A DNA stretch of 64,000 nt from Tetracentron sinense. Lineage: Eukaryota; Streptophyta; Magnoliopsida; Trochodendrales; Trochodendraceae. The position numbers and the translations under genes were made by a program. Position 1 is the stretch's first letter. Every line of letters begins with the position of its first letter. The notes beneath the pieces were generated by a model. The model saw only the letters and a list, made by a program, of their open reading frames with translations, searched no databases and was not told the origin of the DNA. This document shows positions 58,790-64,000 of the stretch, piece by piece. The stretch lies in NCBI GenBank assembly GCA_015143295.1, contig CM026552.1, positions 61,188,944 through 61,252,943 on the forward strand, written 5' to 3'.

Positions 58790-61700
58790 TTGGCTCGAGT
58801 GTTGATTGATACCGGGTCTACTCATTCGTTTGTCTCGCCGAGTTTTTCAGAAGGCTTTTCTGTGGAGCCTAGTCAGCTAAAACCGGAGTTAGCCATTTCG
58901 ACTCCGCTCGGCAAAACAGTATTGGCAGATAAAGTGTATAGAAATAGTGCGGTCCAAGTTGGAAGCCACGAGTTGGCGGTTGACCTCATCGTCCTTGGAT
59001 TCCAAGACTTTGATGTTATATTGGGAATGGATTGGTTAGCAGCACATCATGGGCATGTAGCTTGCTTTGAGAAAATGGTACTCTTCAAGCCAGTAGAAGG
59101 AAAACCATTCCACTTTCGGGGGTTCAAAAGTAGAGACATTGCCCGTTTTGCGGCGTTGAGCTTAGCTAACCCCGAGGCAAAGGACTCATCGACTATTCCG
59201 GTTGTGAGTGAGTTCCTGGATGTATTTCCAGAGGAGTTGCCAGGATTGCCTCCAGACAGGGAGATTGAGTTTATGATCGAGCTTGCACCAGGCACAGCTC
59301 CTGTATTCAGAGCTCCATATAGAATGGCCCCTATTGAACTCAAGGAGTTGAAGACTCAGTTGGAGGAATTGCAAGGCCTTGGCTTCATTCGACCAAGTGT
59401 CTCACCGTGGGGTGCCCCAGTGTTGTTTGTTAAGAAGAAAGATGGCTCGATGCGGATGTGTGTCGATTACCGGCAATTGAACAAAGTCACTATAAAGAAT
59501 AGGTATCCATTGCCTAGGATTGACGACTTGTTCGATCAGTTGAAGGGAGCAAGATTTTTCTCAAAGATAGATCTTCGATCGGGTTATCACCAATTGAAGA
59601 TTAAGGTGGAAGATGTTTCCAAAACTGCTTTCAGGACTCGATATGGGCACTATGAGTTCTTGGTGATGCCTTTTGGTCTCACGAACGCGCCGGCAGCCTT
59701 TATGGATTTGATGAACCGGGTGTTCAGACCATACCTAGATCGGTGCGTGATTGTATTTGTTGATGACATTTTGGTCTATTCCCAGAACCGGGAAGATCAC
59801 ATACGCGACCTTCGCCTTGCATTGGAAATGTTAAGAGAGCACAAGCTATACGCCAAAATTAGCAAGTGTGAGTTTTGGTTGGAAGAGGTGGCATTCCTAG
59901 GCCACGTTGTTTCTGCGGAAGGCATCTCTGTTGATCCGAAGAAGATAGAAGCTGTTATGAGTTGGGCGAGGCCCAAGAGTGTTACTGAGATACGCAGCTT
60001 TCTTGGGCTGGCAGGCTACTACAGGAGATTCGTAGAGGGTTTCTCTAGCATTGCAGCACCGCTTACTCACCTGACAAGGAAGAATGCGAAGTTTGTTTGG
60101 AGCGACAAGTGTGAGATCAGTTTCACGGAACTGAAGAAGAGGCTTACTACAGCTCCTGTCCTTACAGTGCCATCTGGACCTCTTGGGTATGAGGTGTACA
60201 GTGATGCCTCACACGTTGGACTTGGATGTGTGCTTATGCAACACAAGAAGGTCATTGCCTATGCATCGAGGCAATTGAAGGAGCATGAGAAGAATTACCC
60301 CACGCACGACTTAGAGCTTGCCGCTGTCGTGTTTGCGCTCAAGATCTGGCGACATTACTTATACGGGGTGGAATTCTATGTGTATACGGATCACAAGAGT
60401 CTCAAATACCTCTTTTCCCAAAAGGAGCTGAATCTAAGGCAAAGGCGTTGGATGGAATTTCTGAAGGACTATGATTGTACCATTCAATATCACCCGGGCA
60501 AAGCAAATGTAGTGGCTGATGCTTTGAGTAGAAGAACTCCGGGGTTGTTAGCATGCATGTTAGTGCAGGAATGGAAGCTACTTGAAGACTTGGCAAATCT
60601 GGACATTAGTGTGAATGACTCTGTCCGTAGTCCTATCTTGGCAAATGTCACGGTTCGGCCATACATTATAGATTTGATCCAAGAATACCAAGCCACGGAT
60701 GCTGAATTGTTGGCTTATCGGGACAAGGAAGTTGCTAAGGGTAGTGAGGACTTCTCTCTCACTAGCCGAGGTGCTATCACATTCAAGGGAAGGCTGTGTG
60801 TTCCAGCCAATGCAAATCTTCGGAGGGAGATTATGGATGAAGCCCACCGGGCAAAGTACACTGTGCATCCAGGGGGTACGAAGATGTACCGGAACCTCAA
60901 GAGTCACTTTTGGTGGCGGAATATGAAGAGGGATGTTGCAGAATATGTGGCACGGTGCTTGGTGTGCCAACAGGTGAAAGCAGAACACATGCGGCCCGCA
61001 GGTCTATTACAGTCCCTTCCGATTCCCGAGTGGAAATGGGAGAACATATCCATGGATTTCATAGTTGGCTTGCCAAAGACGGCAAGGGGTTCAGATGCGA
61101 TATGGGTAGTAGTGGATCGTTTGACGAAGTCCGCTCACTTCTTGCCTTACCGAACTACTTTCAACTCTAGTCAGTTAGCTGCTTTGTACATCAAGGAAGT
61201 GGTGAGGTTGCACGGAGTGCCTGTCAGTATTGTGTCGGATCGGGATCCAAGATTCACATCACGATTCTGGAAAAGCTTTCAGGAAGCTATGGGTTCCCGA
61301 CTTGATTTCAGCACTGCTTTTCATCCACAAACGGATGGACAAACTGAGAGGGTGAACCAAATAATAGAAGATATGCTTCGGGCTTGTATGCTGGATTTCA
61401 AAGGCAGTTGGGAAGAGCACTTGCCTTTGGTGGAGTTCGCCTACAACAATAGCTATCAGGCGAGTATCCAAATGGCTCCGTTCGAGGCTTTGTATGGGCG
61501 AAGCTGCAGGTCTCCTCTCTACTGGGATGAGGTAGGAGAAAGAAAAGTACTTGGTCCGGAGTTGATTGAGCAAACTGCTAGCATAGTCAAGATCATCCGG
61601 GATCGGTTGAAAGCCGCTCAAGATCGCCAAAAGAGCTATGCAGACACGCGCCGCAGGGACTTGAAATTTCAAGTAGGGGATCGAGTCTTTGTGAAAGTAT

Positions 61701-62092
61701 CTCCTAGCAAAGGGATTATGAGATTCGGCAAAAGAGGCAAGCTTAGTCCTCGCTATGTTGGACCGTTTGAGATTATCACGCGGGTTGGTGAAGTTGCTTA
61801 TCGAGTAGCTCTTCCACCTCACATGGCCGCGGTTCACAACGTTTTCCACGTGTCTATGCTTCGGAAGTACATTGCGGACCCTTCGCATATACTAGAATTG
61901 GAACCGTTGGAAATTCGAGAAGATCTCACGTTGGTTGAGAAGCCGATTCACATATTGGATCGGAGAGATCAAGTGCTTCGCAACAAGACAATCCCTTTGG
62001 TTCTTGTGCAATGGAAACACCATGCTCGGGAAGAAACTACATGGGAGCGTGAAGCCGAAGTCAAAGCGAAGTACCCGGAATTGTTTGAATGA
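58790..62092 (+). CDS. pol: Pol polyprotein of element A (1100 aa), open, with chromodomain
   Basis: Enzymes for copying and inserting the element. Protease: [11 protein letters not shown], Asp7-Thr8-Gly9. Reverse transcriptase about residues 195-390: [31 protein letters not shown] and the active site FVDD at 323-326. RNase H about 460-580: [28 protein letters not shown]. Integrase: zinc-binding His/Cys region about 684-730 (RCLVCQQ), catalytic triad Asp756, Asp817, Glu853 with DD35E spacing. The C-terminal chromodomain, about 1045-1099 ([30 protein letters not shown]), is the kind that steers integration to heterochromatin. The start follows the first Met before the protease; a longer N-terminus cannot be excluded. 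All key residues are present. Confidence 0.94.
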   Translation: MARVLIDTGSTHSFVSPSFSEGFSVEPSQLKPELAISTPLGKTVLADKVYRNSAVQVGSHELAVDLIVLGFQDFDVILGMDWLAAHHGHVACFEKMVLFKPVEGKPFHFRGFKSRDIARFAALSLANPEAKDSSTIPVVSEFLDVFPEELPGLPPDREIEFMIELAPGTAPVFRAPYRMAPIELKELKTQLEELQGLGFIRPSVSPWGAPVLFVKKKDGSMRMCVDYRQLNKVTIKNRYPLPRIDDLFDQLKGARFFSKIDLRSGYHQLKIKVEDVSKTAFRTRYGHYEFLVMPFGLTNAPAAFMDLMNRVFRPYLDRCVIVFVDDILVYSQNREDHIRDLRLALEMLREHKLYAKISKCEFWLEEVAFLGHVVSAEGISVDPKKIEAVMSWARPKSVTEIRSFLGLAGYYRRFVEGFSSIAAPLTHLTRKNAKFVWSDKCEISFTELKKRLTTAPVLTVPSGPLGYEVYSDASHVGLGCVLMQHKKVIAYASRQLKEHEKNYPTHDLELAAVVFALKIWRHYLYGVEFYVYTDHKSLKYLFSQKELNLRQRRWMEFLKDYDCTIQYHPGKANVVADALSRRTPGLLACMLVQEWKLLEDLANLDISVNDSVRSPILANVTVRPYIIDLIQEYQATDAELLAYRDKEVAKGSEDFSLTSRGAITFKGRLCVPANANLRREIMDEAHRAKYTVHPGGTKMYRNLKSHFWWRNMKRDVAEYVARCLVCQQVKAEHMRPAGLLQSLPIPEWKWENISMDFIVGLPKTARGSDAIWVVVDRLTKSAHFLPYRTTFNSSQLAALYIKEVVRLHGVPVSIVSDRDPRFTSRFWKSFQEAMGSRLDFSTAFHPQTDGQTERVNQIIEDMLRACMLDFKGSWEEHLPLVEFAYNNSYQASIQMAPFEALYGRSCRSPLYWDEVGERKVLGPELIEQTASIVKIIRDRLKAAQDRQKSYADTRRRDLKFQVGDRVFVKVSPSKGIMRFGKRGKLSPRYVGPFEIITRVGEVAYRVALPPHMAAVHNVFHVSMLRKYIADPSHILELEPLEIREDLTLVEKPIHILDRRDQVLRNKTIPLVLVQWKHHAREETTWEREAEVKAKYPELFE

Positions 62093-62158
62093 ATTTTTTT
62101 TTTAGTTTTGTATATGTAGCTTGTAATATTATTTGATTCTGTAATGCATGTCTCATCC

Positions 62159-62195
62159 AAATTTCGAGGACGAAATTTTTGTAAGGGGGGAAGGA
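62159..62195 (+). promoter_or_regulatory. Element A polypurine tract and preceding palindrome
   Basis: AAATTTCG-AGGA-CGAAATTT (62159-62178), a perfect 8-bp inverted repeat, then TAAGGGGGGAAGGA just before the 3' LTR. The tract would prime plus-strand DNA. Confidence 0.88.
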
Positions 62196-64000
62196 TGTAG
62201 AGCCCCGGACCTTTTCACATTTATGCATGACCCTTCGTAGCCATTTTTCCTTTAAAGTAATGCAATTAATAAATAAGGAAGAAATTGGAAATTCCGAAAT
62301 GTCAGAAATGTTCGTTTTCGAAGTACGAACCCAACGCAAGTTGAATCGTCGAAATCGGACGAACGAGTCAAAAGTTATGGCCAAAACAGTTTGGACCTGC
62401 AGACCACCGATCGCTCGGTCCATGGAGCGATCGATCGGTCCAAAACCGATCGCTCGGAGGCTATCGACTGGTCGAGATTTTTCTATGGGGAAATTTTCCA
62501 GAGAGTGAAATTTCAACCGATCGCTCGGTTATGAAACCGATCGATCGGTAGGCAACCGATCGATCGGTCATTAACACCGATCGCTCGGTCCTCGCGTTTT
62601 ACAGAATTTTCACTAAGGGCATTTTCGGCATTCGGGTGTTATACCCTTTCTTATATAGGATTACCCGAGCCTTTAGGGCTCATTCTCAACCCTTAGAAGA
62701 TTTGGGAGATTAGAGAGAAAGGAGAAGGTTTTCCAAAACCTAGGTTTCCATTTTGGAGAGAAATCAAAGGGTTTTGAAACCCTAGATCAACCTCAAGCCC
62801 GATTTCTTCAAGATTTCGGTTCAAGCATTCGTGGAGCTCGTGTGGGGCACTCTCCTCAAGCTAGGGCAGCAACTCACGTGCGTTTGGTGGAGGATTTCTT
62901 CCCCCATTTGTCAAGGTCGGTACTTCTTACTACCCTCCTAGTTATAGCTTCTCTTTCCCTTTATTTCTTCTTGTTTTCTTTCACCTATATATGTGTTATG
63001 AGATTGGTGGTATGAATGGTGAATGGAGATGGATGTTGGCGAATGGATGCCGTGTGGATGATGTAATGAACGAATGGGAAAGGGCATTGTACTAATAATG
63101 AACATACAAGTGTGATGTGAGCATAACCCACATAGAAAAGCATGATCTAGGTTTAAGTGAATAATGAACACACCCCATGTTTGATGAAATGCCAAGGTGA
63201 ACAAAATAAATGATAAATTAAGGGAACCCATGTTTAATTGCTCCTGAAATTTGTTAGGGTTCATGATAGTGTGTTTCTTACATTTCTTAAAATGTGTAGA
63301 TTATTAATTACTTAAATTGTTATATGCTATGCCTTGTGAATCACTCCAAATTGTCATATTTAATTCCAAATGCAAGTATGCACACGATCTCACGAGCACG
63401 CATGAAATGACGTGATTTACCGATGTTTTGAGTATGGGACGTAGAGGTGGGGCATATCCTAAGATATGTTTCACTTCGCTTTTGACAAGGGCAAGACAAT
63501 CATGCATTGCATAGGGAAAGGTCTCCCATCCCCTCGCATGACATGCATAGCATCGCATGACACGCATAGCATAGCATGGCATGACACGCATAACATAGCA
63601 TTCACATTCCGCATGGATGCTAGTTGCGACGGGCTATGAACGGCAACTAGGCATTCACATTCTGCATGGATGCTAGTTGCGACGGGCTATGAACGGCAAC
63701 TAGGCATACCCATCTGCATATAGGGTACTAGTTGTGACGGACTATGAACGGCAACTAGGCATGTGAACATGTTTAAATTATGAACAAGCAAGCATGATAC
63801 TCGCATGACACGCATGACATGACATGACACGCATGATATGACAAGATAAGACAACATAACAAGTTTCAAGCACGGAAATGGTATTTTCAAGTCAAGTCAA
63901 GTGCACGATGTTTTCAAGAGGTTTCATCGGCTTTCTACGAAATACAAGTATGATTATAAATTGTTTTGTTTCCTTGTATGATATAAATTGTTCATGTTCT
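62196..64000 (+). repeat. Element A 3' LTR (partial, cut by window end)
   Basis: Starts TGTAGAGCCCCGG. Nearly identical to the 5' LTR over the shared part; the palindromic module is at 62406-62589 and hairpin repeats at 63616-63763. The region that should carry the micro-ORF lies beyond the window. Confidence 0.93.

Larger units (their letters stand above)
54943..64000 (+). mobile_element. Element A: young, apparently whole Tekay chromovirus (3' end outside window)
   Basis: 5' LTR 54943-57010, primer site, leader, gag, spacer, pol with chromodomain, polypurine tract, and 3' LTR from 62196. No breaks are seen in gag or pol. Over about 1.6 kb of shared LTR I count about three substitutions, which at a commonly used plant rate (1.3e-8 per site per year) means roughly 0.1 million years or less. 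The left flank is TTATT; the right flank lies outside the window. Confidence 0.93.

Overview
This is plant nuclear DNA from a repeat-filled, probably pericentromeric or otherwise heterochromatic region of an angiosperm genome. The evidence is a set of plant-specific LTR retrotransposon lineages stacked inside one another: a Sirevirus (Ty1-copia), several chromoviruses of the Tekay/Del type (Ty3-gypsy with a C-terminal chromodomain), and a Tat/Ogre-lineage Ty3 element. A short piece of a probable DNA transposon is also present. I see no host protein gene, rRNA, tRNA gene or CRISPR array. The species cannot be named from the sequence.

Layout, left to right. 1-8384: a broken Sirevirus on the minus strand, with its 5' LTR at 7188-8384 and its left end outside the window. 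8402-44289: a Tekay cluster on the minus strand. Two internal regions, B (8550-12029) and C (14272-18703 plus 31795-32178), share one LTR (12030-14271), as in tandem arrays made by LTR recombination. Element D (18704-31789, minus) sits in the gag region of C with a 5-bp duplication TATCT. A solo LTR (21077-23747, plus) sits in the left LTR of D with duplication ATTCC. Element E (34129-43974, plus) sits in the 5' LTR of C with duplication TAACC/CAACC. 44293-45887: a diverged LTR of the same general plan. 45888-54666: an old, heavily decayed Tat-lineage element on the minus strand, with an antisense reading region at its left and a 5' LTR at 52798-54666. 54667-54942: inverted-repeat boxes resembling the subterminal part of a CACTA transposon. 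54943-64000: element A (plus), a very young Tekay element whose gag and pol regions are both open. Its 3' LTR runs off the window.

The most interesting signals are in the Tekay LTRs. All share one scaffold but carry two exchangeable blocks of self-complementary repeats. Block I lies just upstream of the presumed TATA box and exists as ACCGATCGATCGGT boxes, as ACAACGTGTT/TACGTCC satellites, or as CTCGAG palindromes. Block II is a minisatellite whose unit is itself a hairpin, in two unrelated versions. The ACCGATCG form of block I, including a non-repetitive core, also occurs at the equivalent place in the LTR of the Sirevirus, so it crosses the copia/gypsy boundary. Both LTR-into-LTR insertions landed inside block I. 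Every complete Tekay LTR region I could read also holds a 39-codon reading frame with conserved start, stop and length, open in seven of eight copies.
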